From positions 1 to 32,518 of the forward strand of contig CANSXE010000018.1 of the NCBI GenBank assembly GCA_947650875.1: a stretch of DNA of 32,518 nt. Reading direction: 5' to 3'. Positions 1-6,047 of this stretch are shown here, piece by piece. Positions within the stretch are counted from its first letter, which is position 1; every line of letters begins with the position of its first letter. The notes beneath the pieces are model-generated. The model had not been told where the DNA came from, searched no databases, and was given only the letters and a program-made list of their open reading frames with translations. This stretch comes from an uncultured Bacillota bacterium. GTDB lineage: Bacteria; Bacillota; Clostridia; Oscillospirales; Oscillospiraceae. A program made the translations under genes and the position numbers.

Positions 1-728
1 CCACCACCCTGCCCTCCATGCTGGACATCCTGGCCCGGAACTACAACTACCGCAACAAGGACGTCCGTCTCTACGAGCTGGGCCGGGTGTATGCGCCCGG
101 CGGGGAGAACGGCCTGGCCAACGAGACCAAGGTGCTCACCCTGGGGGCCTACGGCGAGGGCTTCGACTTCTACGACCTGAAGGGAGCGGTGGAGGTCATT
201 CTGAAGGATATCCGGGCTGAGGAGGTCCATTTTGAGACCCCCGACGAGTTCCCCGGCGCGGTGTCCTACCACCCCGGCCGGTGTGCCGCTGTGTGGGCGG
301 GGAGCGACTGTCTGGGCATCATCGGCCAGGTCCACCCCAGCGTGACCAAGGCCTTCGGCGTGGACGGCGAGCTGTACTGCGCCGAGCTGTCCTTCGACGA
401 ATTGAAGCTGGCCCAGGGCGCCGGGGCGGAGTACGTCCCCCTGCCCAAATTCCCCTCCGTCACCCGGGACATCGCCGTGGTATGCGACGAGACAACTACC
501 GTGGGCGCGCTGGAGAAGGCCATCCGCAAGGGGGCCAAGGGCCTGCTCAAAGAGGTCGCCCTCTTCGACATCTACCGGGGCAAGGGGATCGACGAGGGCA
601 AGAAGTCGGTGGCCTTCAACCTGGTCCTCCGGGCGGACGACCGCTCCCTCACCTCCGAGGAGGCCGACGAGGACGTAACATCCATCCTGGAGACCCTGGA
701 GCGGGACTGCGGAGCAAAACTGAGATAA
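1..728 (+). CDS. pheT: Phenylalanyl-tRNA synthetase beta subunit, C-terminal part (5' end outside window)
   Basis: This is the C-terminal portion of the beta subunit of phenylalanyl-tRNA synthetase, which charges tRNA-Phe in the cytoplasm as an alpha2-beta2 complex. The frame is open from base 3, so the ATG at 18 is internal and the gene begins before the window. The first residues (motif NYNYRNKDVRLYELGRVY) belong to the catalytic-like core. The last ~95 residues, from KFPSVTRDIAVV to the end, are the FDX-ACB (anticodon-binding, ferredoxin-like) domain typical of bacterial PheT. The stop lies 10 bp before the next start, suggesting co-transcription with the aldolase gene. Identification is from recognisable family motifs and domain order. 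Confidence 0.93.
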   Translation, partial: TTLPSMLDILARNYNYRNKDVRLYELGRVYAPGGENGLANETKVLTLGAYGEGFDFYDLKGAVEVILKDIRAEEVHFETPDEFPGAVSYHPGRCAAVWAGSDCLGIIGQVHPSVTKAFGVDGELYCAELSFDELKLAQGAGAEYVPLPKFPSVTRDIAVVCDETTTVGALEKAIRKGAKGLLKEVALFDIYRGKGIDEGKKSVAFNLVLRADDRSLTSEEADEDVTSILETLERDCGAKLR

Positions 729-738
729 GGAGAGTGCC

Positions 739-1773
739 ATGATCCGATTTGAATGCGACTACACCACCGGGGCCCACCCCAAAATTCTGGAAGCCCTGGT
801 AAACACCAACGGCGAAGCCTGTCCCGGCTACGGGGTGGACATCCACTGCGAGCGGGCCCGGGCCATGCTCCGGGAGCTGTGTCAGGCCCCGGAGGCGGGG
901 GTCCACTTCCTGGTGGGGGGCACCCAGGCCAACACCACGGTGATTGCCGCCGCCCTGCGGCCCCACCAGGGGGCGCTGTGCGCCGAAACGGGCCACATCA
1001 ACACCCACGAGTCCGGGGCCATCGAGTCCACCGGCCACAAGGTGCTCACCCTGCCCGCCGAAAACGGCAAGATTACCGCCCGACAGATCGGCCAATACTG
1101 CCAGGACCACTACGATAACGAAGCCTGGGAGCATATGGTGCAGCCCGGCATGGTCTATCTCTCCCTCCCCACCGAGCTGGGCACTGTGTACACCCTGGCG
1201 GAGCTGGAGGAGATCAGCCAGACCTGCCGGCGGTGGAAGCTGCCCCTCTTTGTAGACGGAGCCCGGCTGGCCTGCGGCCTGGCGGCGTCGGATGTGACCC
1301 TGCCCGACCTGGCCCGGCTGTGCGACGTGTTCTACCTGGGGGGCACCAAGGCGGGGCTGCTCTTTGGCGAAGCGGTGGTGATTACCAACCCCGCCCTGAA
1401 CCACGACTTTCGCTACCTCATCAAGCAGCGCGGCGGGATGCTGGCCAAGGGCCGGCTGCTGGGAGTACAGTTCGAGACCTTTTTAAAGGATGGGCTCTTC
1501 CTGGAGATCGGCAGGCAGGAGGTGGCCCAGGCCATGCGCCTACGGGAGACCTTCCTGGCCAAGGGCTGCCCCCTCCTTGTGGACTCCGCCACCAATCAGC
1601 AGTTCCCCATTCTCACCAACGGAGCTGTGTCGGTCCTGAAGCACAAATATTCCTTCGAGGTGTGGGAAAAGGTGGACCAGGCCCACACCGCCGTCCGCTT
1701 CTGCACCAGCTGGTCCACCACCGATGCTGACGTGGACGCGCTGATTGCTGATATACAGTCCCTTTCCATGTAA
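739..1773 (+). CDS. ltaE: Low-specificity L-threonine aldolase family (PLP-dependent beta-eliminating lyase)
   Basis: This 344-residue protein matches the PLP-dependent threonine aldolase / beta-eliminating lyase family, which splits L-threonine or L-allo-threonine into glycine and acetaldehyde. Visible features are the cofactor-phosphate glycine region (FLVGGTQANTTV, about residues 57-68), the pyridine-contacting aspartate in VDGARL (Asp173) and the Schiff-base lysine in GGTKAG (Lys204). Length is normal for the family. The start is set by an AAGGAGAG ribosome binding site just upstream of the ATG, 10 bp after pheT. The exact substrate (threonine, allo-threonine or another beta-hydroxy amino acid) cannot be read from the sequence. 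Confidence 0.9.
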   Translation: MIRFECDYTTGAHPKILEALVNTNGEACPGYGVDIHCERARAMLRELCQAPEAGVHFLVGGTQANTTVIAAALRPHQGALCAETGHINTHESGAIESTGHKVLTLPAENGKITARQIGQYCQDHYDNEAWEHMVQPGMVYLSLPTELGTVYTLAELEEISQTCRRWKLPLFVDGARLACGLAASDVTLPDLARLCDVFYLGGTKAGLLFGEAVVITNPALNHDFRYLIKQRGGMLAKGRLLGVQFETFLKDGLFLEIGRQEVAQAMRLRETFLAKGCPLLVDSATNQQFPILTNGAVSVLKHKYSFEVWEKVDQAHTAVRFCTSWSTTDADVDALIADIQSLSM

Positions 1774-1807
1774 ACGCTCATCCCCTGTTGACCGGCGCAC
1801 ATCCCCG

Positions 1808-1849
1808 ACTCCTTTCTCATAAAATGGTACAGCACCATTGGAAAGGAGT
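1808..1849. other. Imperfect two-part inverted repeat before the DUF4397 gene
   Basis: ACTCCTTTC at 1808-1816 pairs with GAAAGGAGT at 1841-1849, and AATGGT at 1823-1828 pairs with ACCATT at 1834-1839. There is no T-run after it, so it does not look like a classic terminator for the aldolase gene. The 3' arm contains the only good Shine-Dalgarno-like sequence in the gap, yet that sequence is about 30 bases from the ATG used by the ORF track. It may be a leader hairpin; function is unknown. Confidence 0.4.
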
Positions 1850-1879
1850 ATCCGGAGCATCTGATCCGGTTTCAATCAT

Positions 1880-2845
1880 ATGAGCTTTTACTATCTTACC
1901 TCCACGGGACGCAATTTTGGCGGAGAGCCGGTGATCCCGCTGCCCTATCCCGGCGAGGGTGGGCCGGTCTACCCCGGAGACGATCCCGCGGCGGAGCCGG
2001 TGGTCCCGCTGCCCTTCCCCGGCGAGGGCGGGCCGGTCTACCCCGGAGACGATCCCGCGGCGGAGCCGGTAATCCCGCTGCCCTTCCCCGGCGAGGGTGG
2101 ACCGGTCTACCCCGGAGACGGTCCGACGGTGGAGCCGGTAATCCCGCTGCCCTTCCCCGGCGAGGGCGGACCGGTCTACCCCGGAAACAGCGGCGGTCAG
2201 TCCGGTGTGGCCAGAGTACGTTTTTTGAACGCAGCCTACAGCTATCCACCCCTTCGTATTTCTATATCCGGCAGCCGCTTCGTCAGCCGGCTGGGTTACG
2301 CTTCCGTCACCGGCTATGGCCGGGTCCGGGCCGGCTACCAGACTGTAACCGTCTCCAACAGCAGCGGCCGCATCTACCTTCAGCGGTCCCTGCCCTTCCC
2401 GGCCGGCGGAATCTCCACCGTGGCTGTGATTCGGACCGCCGGCGGCCTGAACCTGCTTCAGATAGCGGACGCCTGCTGCCGGCCCTCCAACGGCTATTCC
2501 ACCTTCCGGGTGGGCAACCTGGCCTACAACACCAGCCCGCTGGACGTGCTGATGAGTGACGGCCGGGTGGTCTACAGCGACCTGCGGTATAAAGAGGTCG
2601 CCCCCTTCCGGCGCATCGCGCCTGGGCGCTACCGGTTCTTCTATGCCGACACGAACCAGTCCCCCATACCCCCGTCGATGGACATCGAGACGCTGGACCC
2701 CGTCTGGCTGGATACCTACCCTCCGCTGGAGACCTTCGGCTCTGTCTATCTGAATGTCTCCGGCGGGGAGAACTACACCGTCTACCTGCTGCAAAACGGA
2801 AAGGGTCTTAACAATATCCAAAATATGATTTTGGTAGACGACTGA
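1880..2845 (+). CDS. DUF4397-domain protein with four N-terminal proline-rich repeats
   Basis: This 321-residue protein has two parts. Residues 16-107 are four near-identical 23-residue units built on VIPLPFPGEGGPVYPGD, a proline/glycine-rich linker. From about residue 109 the sequence resembles two DUF4397 modules (ARVRFLNAAYSYPPLRISI... and STFRVGNLAYNTSPLDVLM...), a beta-sandwich domain of unknown role often found in secreted or surface proteins. There is no N-terminal signal peptide or membrane segment, which is odd if it is exported; a spore or cytoplasmic location is possible. The ATG at 1880 has no convincing ribosome binding site 5-12 bases upstream and the frame is closed by a TGA at 1862, so the start is uncertain. 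A strong terminator follows directly. No function is assigned. Confidence 0.75.
   Translation: MSFYYLTSTGRNFGGEPVIPLPYPGEGGPVYPGDDPAAEPVVPLPFPGEGGPVYPGDDPAAEPVIPLPFPGEGGPVYPGDGPTVEPVIPLPFPGEGGPVYPGNSGGQSGVARVRFLNAAYSYPPLRISISGSRFVSRLGYASVTGYGRVRAGYQTVTVSNSSGRIYLQRSLPFPAGGISTVAVIRTAGGLNLLQIADACCRPSNGYSTFRVGNLAYNTSPLDVLMSDGRVVYSDLRYKEVAPFRRIAPGRYRFFYADTNQSPIPPSMDIETLDPVWLDTYPPLETFGSVYLNVSGGENYTVYLLQNGKGLNNIQNMILVDD
1925..2200 (+). repeat. Four tandem 69-bp coding repeats
   Basis: Four in-frame 69-bp units (1925-1993, 1994-2062, 2063-2131, 2132-2200) each encode 23 residues around PLPFPGEGGPVYPG. Nucleotide identity between units is very high, including third positions, which points to recent expansion or gene conversion. 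The unit length is a multiple of three, so copy-number change would keep the reading frame. Confidence 0.9.
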
Positions 2846-2852
2846 ATCAAAG

Positions 2853-2896
2853 AAGAGGGCCCCGCTGTTCCTTCAAAACAGCAGGGCCCTCTTTTG
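2853..2896. terminator. Bidirectional rho-independent terminator between the DUF4397 gene and thiN
   Basis: AAGAGGGCCCCGCTGTT and AACAGCAGGGCCCTCTT form a 17-bp stem with one mismatch and a 7-base loop. TTTT follows on the plus strand and AA/T-rich sequence lies on the other side. It lies between two converging genes and can end both. Confidence 0.85.
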
Positions 2897-2914
2897 TCTT
2901 TCAACTTTCCGCGG

Positions 2915-3580
2915 CTATTCCGCCCACAGCTTGGGCAGCTTGGCATAAAAGCCGCCCCTGTCCTCCCAGATGAGGAGCAGGCTGCCCTTTTCCACTGAAA
3001 CGACGGCCGGCTCGCCTAAAAACTGGTTGCTCACCCCCAGAGGAAAGCTGCCGGTGAGGGTGTGGTTTTCCAGGGGGAATTTCAGGCCGGAGAGATTGAC
3101 CCCCTCCGCCGTGCCGCTGTTGCAGAAGACGGACAGATACCCCTCCATGGCGGCGGGGAAGGTGATTTTTTTGCCGTCCCGGAGACAGGTGGCCACAGTT
3201 TTCTCTCCGGCCAGAAAGCCCTGGGCCCCGTGGAGGGTCAGCCAGTCCAGCAGCTGGAGGTTGCCCAGGGTATGCTCCAGCCGTCCGCCCACCCCTCCCA
3301 GCAGGATAAAGCGGCGATAGCCCAGCTCCAGCCCCTTGCGGATGGCGTATACCATGTCGGTGTCGTCCTTCTCGGCGGGGAGCTGGATAACGTTGGGGTG
3401 ATTTGGCCTGTGGCCCAGGGAGTCAAAATCCCCCACTGCCAGGTCGGGGTTGACGCCGTAGGCCACCAGGGAGTCAAACCCCCGGTCGGCGGCGATCACA
3501 TAGTCCCCTGACGTGGGATAGGGGCGCAGGTCGGGCGTTAAGGACATAGCCCCCACAATGTAGCAGATTTTTTGGTTCAC
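2915..3580 (-). CDS. thiN: Thiamine pyrophosphokinase
   Basis: This 221-residue protein transfers pyrophosphate from ATP to thiamine to make thiamine diphosphate. Family signatures are clear: ADRGFDSLVAYGVNPDLAVG followed by DFDSLG (metal/ATP site, about residues 31-55), KDDTD (about residues 71-75) and GGVGGRLEHTLGN (about residues 95-107). The ORF track begins at 3637, but that ATG lies inside the likely promoter. A GTG at 3580 has AGGAGG 9 bases upstream and gives the usual N-terminus (VNQKICYIVGA), so I chose it. It is a single-gene unit with its own promoter and a shared terminator. Confidence 0.93.
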   Translation of the reverse strand: MNQKICYIVGAMSLTPDLRPYPTSGDYVIAADRGFDSLVAYGVNPDLAVGDFDSLGHRPNHPNVIQLPAEKDDTDMVYAIRKGLELGYRRFILLGGVGGRLEHTLGNLQLLDWLTLHGAQGFLAGEKTVATCLRDGKKITFPAAMEGYLSVFCNSGTAEGVNLSGLKFPLENHTLTGSFPLGVSNQFLGEPAVVSVEKGSLLLIWEDRGGFYAKLPKLWAE

Positions 3581-3620
3581 AGCATGCCGCCTCCTCTGCC
3601 GCTCAATCATTTCATTTCCC

Positions 3621-3650
3621 ATTATATAACAGGACACCCTCCCTTTGCAA
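3621..3650 (-). promoter_or_regulatory. Probable sigma-A promoter for thiN
   Basis: On the minus strand, TTGCAA (3645-3650) and TATAAT (3621-3626) are separated by 18 bp, about 40 bases upstream of the chosen GTG start. The position supports that start over the upstream ATG in the ORF track. Confidence 0.7.
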
Positions 3651-3664
3651 GGCCGCTTTATATA

Positions 3665-4180
3665 TTATTTCAGCGGGAACAATCCGGCGCCCTCATGGCG
3701 CAGCAGCCACTGCTTCCGGTCCAGTCCGCCCGCATAGCCGGTGAGGGTTCCGTCCGCCCCCACCAGCCTGTGGCATGGGATAATGATAGAGACGGGGTTA
3801 TGGCCCACGGCGCCTCCCACCGCCTGAGCAGACATAGACGCCCGCCCCAGTCTCTCCGCTGTTTTCCGGGCCAGCTCCCCGTAGGTAATCACCTGTCCGT
3901 ATGGGATCTCCAGCAAAAGGGCCCATACCGTCTGACGGAAGGGACTGCCCTCCGGCGCCAGCGGCAGCTCGCCGGGGTCGGGTCTCCCTCCGGCAAAATA
4001 GCGGTCCAGCCAGTCCCGGGTCCGGGTCAGCACAGGAACGCCGTCTTCCTGGACCATCTCTCCGGAATGGGAACCGCCAAAGTATTTCTGCCCCTCGATC
4101 CACAGTCCAACCAGCTTGTCCCTGCGGCAGCACAGGGTAAGCCTTCCCACCGGAGCACTGTATTGTGTAAAAAGGTACAT
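3665..4180 (-). CDS. ogt: Methylated-DNA--protein-cysteine S-methyltransferase (suicidal alkyl repair)
   Basis: This 171-residue protein removes methyl groups from O6-methylguanine by transfer to its own cysteine. The acceptor is Cys136 in the IIPCHRLVG motif, followed by the usual TGYAGGLDRKQWLLRHE segment. The N-terminal half is the small ribonuclease-like domain of the Ogt/AdaB group, and no Ada-type metal-binding domain is fused. The ATG at 4180 is preferred over 4198 because AAGGAG lies 8 bases before it. The promoter at 4257-4285 diverges from that of the VOC gene. Confidence 0.93.
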   Translation of the reverse strand: MYLFTQYSAPVGRLTLCCRRDKLVGLWIEGQKYFGGSHSGEMVQEDGVPVLTRTRDWLDRYFAGGRPDPGELPLAPEGSPFRQTVWALLLEIPYGQVITYGELARKTAERLGRASMSAQAVGGAVGHNPVSIIIPCHRLVGADGTLTGYAGGLDRKQWLLRHEGAGLFPLK

Positions 4181-4256
4181 CTCAATTTCTCCTTCCATAT
4201 TACCAGGCGCATGGACTTCCCCTCCATCCGCCGGGCCGCTGTGATATTTAAGTCAT

Positions 4257-4285
4257 ATTATACCGGAAATATCTCCAGAGGACAA
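4257..4285 (-). promoter_or_regulatory. Probable sigma-A promoter for ogt
   Basis: On the minus strand, TTGTCC (4280-4285) and TATAAT (4257-4262) are 17 bp apart. It diverges from the promoter at 4298-4327 with only 12 bp between the two -35 boxes. Confidence 0.65.
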
Positions 4286-4297
4286 GGGGAACCGCCC

Positions 4298-4327
4298 TTG
4301 ACGCACCTCGGTTCTCCGCTCTATAAT
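4298..4327 (+). promoter_or_regulatory. Probable sigma-A promoter for the VOC gene
   Basis: TTGACG (4298-4303) and TATAAT (4322-4327) are separated by 18 bp, with the ATG 51 bases downstream of the -10 box and an AGGGGG ribosome binding site before it. Confidence 0.75.
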
Positions 4328-4377
4328 AGAGCCACCGGGCCGTTTGTACACGGCACAATACAGAAGGGGGAACCATT

Positions 4378-4770
4378 ATGAATGAAATCGGAAAACGGGT
4401 CACCGGCCTTCAGCACATCGGCCTGCCCACCAATGACATGGCCGCCACCGTGGCCTTCTACCAGTCTCTGGGCTTTACCCTGGCTCACCAGGCCGACAAC
4501 GACGGTGAGAAGGTCTGCTTTTTGCAGCTGGCCGGGGTGTGCATCGAAGCCTACGAGAACGGCATGGCCGTGGGCCGGGCGGGGGCCATCGACCACATTG
4601 CCCTGGACGTGGATGACATCCAGGCCGCCTGGGAGGCCGTCCGCGCCGCCGGCTATCAGCCCCGGGAGACAGCCATCCGAACCCTCCCCTTTTGGGAGCG
4701 GGGGGTAAGCTTTTTCAACATTCAGGGGCCCAACGGAGAAACGGTGGAGTTTGGACAAATTTTATCATGA
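4378..4770 (+). CDS. VOC-superfamily (glyoxalase/bleomycin-resistance-like) protein
   Basis: This 130-residue protein has the two beta-alpha-beta-beta-beta modules of the vicinal oxygen chelate fold. The first starts GLQHIGLPTNDMAATVAFYQ and the second starts IDHIALDVDD. The histidines in QHIG and DHIA and the glutamate in ETVEFGQ occupy typical metal-ligand positions. Such proteins include glyoxalase I, epimerases and resistance proteins; nothing here decides the substrate. It is expressed alone from the promoter 50 bp upstream, and a new promoter lies between it and the next gene. Confidence 0.85.
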   Translation: MNEIGKRVTGLQHIGLPTNDMAATVAFYQSLGFTLAHQADNDGEKVCFLQLAGVCIEAYENGMAVGRAGAIDHIALDVDDIQAAWEAVRAAGYQPRETAIRTLPFWERGVSFFNIQGPNGETVEFGQILS

Positions 4771-4810
4771 AATTTTGGCACGCCGTCCGCTGGAAAAATC
4801 AGGATTCGTC

Positions 4811-4839
4811 TTGCGGCCCGCCCCTCCCTGTGCTACAAT
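4811..4839 (+). promoter_or_regulatory. Probable sigma-A promoter for the 170-residue unknown gene
   Basis: TTGCGG (4811-4816) and TACAAT (4834-4839) are separated by 17 bp, 42 bases before the ATG at 4882, which has an AAAGGGGAG ribosome binding site. Confidence 0.65.
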
Positions 4840-4881
4840 AGAGGAAATGGTCGAACCGAGGGAAAGGGGAGAAAAACCGCA

Positions 4882-5394
4882 ATGGCAAAACAAAAAGCCG
4901 TGACAGAGACCAGACTGGCCCCGGAGCTGATGCTCGAGGTATGCAGAGCTCTCAACTTCGACCCCGTCGAGTTTGCAAAGCGTCACGCAGAGGAATTTAT
5001 CCGCCAGTACCTGCGGCTGGACGGGATGCTCAGCTATGTGGGCGAGGAAATTGTAATCTATCTGGCCCCTCGCATCAACGAGTGCCTGTCAAAAGCGGAG
5101 TACGCCCTGCTGTCCTACATCGAGTACGCCGGGCGGTGCCCCAAGACAGAGGATTCCGACTGCTTTAGTCAGGCGGTGGCCAACTACATGAACGCACGGG
5201 GTCAGGGGGGCGGAGACTGGGGATACGCCTTTGAGGGAGAGGGCGCCAAGGCCCGCTGCCTGGCACTCTACCCCCAGATGTATGCCGCGGCCCAGGCCAT
5301 GTACACCTTTGCCGGGGAGACAGGGGAGTTTAAAGAGGTCTTCCGAACCGACGGCCCCAACGCATGGCCCAACCCTAACCGTATTAAGCTTTGA
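4882..5394 (+). CDS. Hypothetical protein, 170 residues
   Basis: I do not recognise this protein. It is soluble, apparently mostly helical in its first 90 residues, and ends with an aromatic, glycine-rich segment (GQGGGDWGYAFEGEGAKARC) and an Asn/Pro-rich tail (NAWPNPNRIKL). There is no signal peptide or membrane segment. It has its own promoter, a good ribosome binding site and a strong terminator overlapping the stop codon, so it is very likely a real single-gene unit. Codon use matches the high-GC host genes. Confidence 0.8.
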   Translation: MAKQKAVTETRLAPELMLEVCRALNFDPVEFAKRHAEEFIRQYLRLDGMLSYVGEEIVIYLAPRINECLSKAEYALLSYIEYAGRCPKTEDSDCFSQAVANYMNARGQGGGDWGYAFEGEGAKARCLALYPQMYAAAQAMYTFAGETGEFKEVFRTDGPNAWPNPNRIKL

Positions 5395-5436
5395 CAAAAC
5401 AGCGGCGCGGAACTTTCCGCGCCGCTGTTTTGTCAA
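5391..5436. terminator. Long perfect hairpin overlapping the stop codon of the upstream gene
   Basis: TTGACAAAACAGCGGCGCGGA and its exact complement flank an ACTT loop, giving an uninterrupted 21-bp stem that begins within the TGA stop of the 4882-5394 gene. T-rich stretches lie inside both arms (GTTTTGTC), so it probably terminates transcription in both directions. It also insulates the hydrogenase operon downstream. Confidence 0.8.
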
Positions 5437-5464
5437 AAAATGAAATTTTTCCTGCAAAACCTCC

Positions 5465-5493
5465 TTGTAAAATTGCCGCTTATGTGATAGAAT
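5465..5493 (+). promoter_or_regulatory. Probable sigma-A promoter of the hydCBA operon
   Basis: TTGTAA (5465-5470) and TAGAAT (5488-5493) are separated by 17 bp. The first gene starts about 65 bases downstream after GAGAGGAG. The -10 box is embedded in the palindrome at 5483-5497. Confidence 0.7.
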
Positions 5494-5497
5494 CACA
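5483..5497. promoter_or_regulatory. Palindrome TGTGATAGAATCACA overlapping the hyd -10 box (candidate operator)
   Basis: A perfect inverted repeat with 6-bp arms (TGTGAT/ATCACA) and a 3-bp centre covers the -10 box. The half sites TGTGA/TCACA resemble those of CRP/FNR-family and Rex operators, but the gap between them is 5 bp where those families normally have 6. A redox regulator such as Rex would make sense for an NADH-linked hydrogenase, but that is inference. Confidence 0.4.
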
Positions 5498-5558
5498 AAG
5501 AGCACCCTTTTAGGCGCAGCATTTTATATGCAATGATACAGAGAGGAGAACGCAAGCC

Positions 5559-6047
5559 ATGTCCAATGGAATTTCCATGGAGCGGGTGGAGGAGATCATC
5601 GACGGCTACGGCTGTCAGGTCCACCACCTTATCGCCATCATGCAGGACATCCAGGCGGAGTATAAGTACCTCAGTCCGGCCGTGCTGGAGCGCATCGCCC
5701 AAAAGCTGGGGATCGGAGTGGCCAAGGTATACAGCGTGGCCACCTTCTATGAGAACTTTTCCCTGGAGGCCAAGGGCAAGTACATCATCAAGGTGTGTGA
5801 CGGCACCGCCTGCCATGTGCGCAAGTCCCAGCCCATCTACAACGCCATCCGGGAGTATCTGGAGCTGGAGGGCAAACAGAAGACCTCCGCCGACGGCCTG
5901 TTTACCCTGGAGACGGTGGCCTGCCTGGGGGCCTGCGGCCTGGCCCCGGTGGTCACGGTGAACGACCAGGTCCACTCCAAGATGAGCCCGGAGCTGGCCA
6001 TCGACCTGCTGGAAAGCTTGCGAAAGGAGGACGCCGCCAATGCCTGA
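5559..6047 (+). CDS. hydC: NADH-linked [FeFe]-hydrogenase small subunit (NuoE-like, HydC type)
   Basis: This 162-residue protein is the thioredoxin-like [2Fe-2S] subunit related to NuoE of complex I and HydC of trimeric hydrogenases. The four cluster cysteines are visible as CDGTAC (Cys80, Cys85) and CLGAC (Cys122, Cys126). The N-terminal helical part (GVAKVYSVATFYENFSL) is also typical. It is the first gene of a tight operon and its end overlaps the start of hydB by 8 bp, indicating translational coupling. It probably passes electrons between the flavoprotein HydB and the rest of the complex in the cytoplasm. Confidence 0.92.
   Translation: MSNGISMERVEEIIDGYGCQVHHLIAIMQDIQAEYKYLSPAVLERIAQKLGIGVAKVYSVATFYENFSLEAKGKYIIKVCDGTACHVRKSQPIYNAIREYLELEGKQKTSADGLFTLETVACLGACGLAPVVTVNDQVHSKMSPELAIDLLESLRKEDAANA

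Noticed and set aside
1925-2200. Possible CRISPR or regulatory tandem array
   Set aside because: Contiguous 69-bp units without spacers encode a regular proline-rich peptide in frame.
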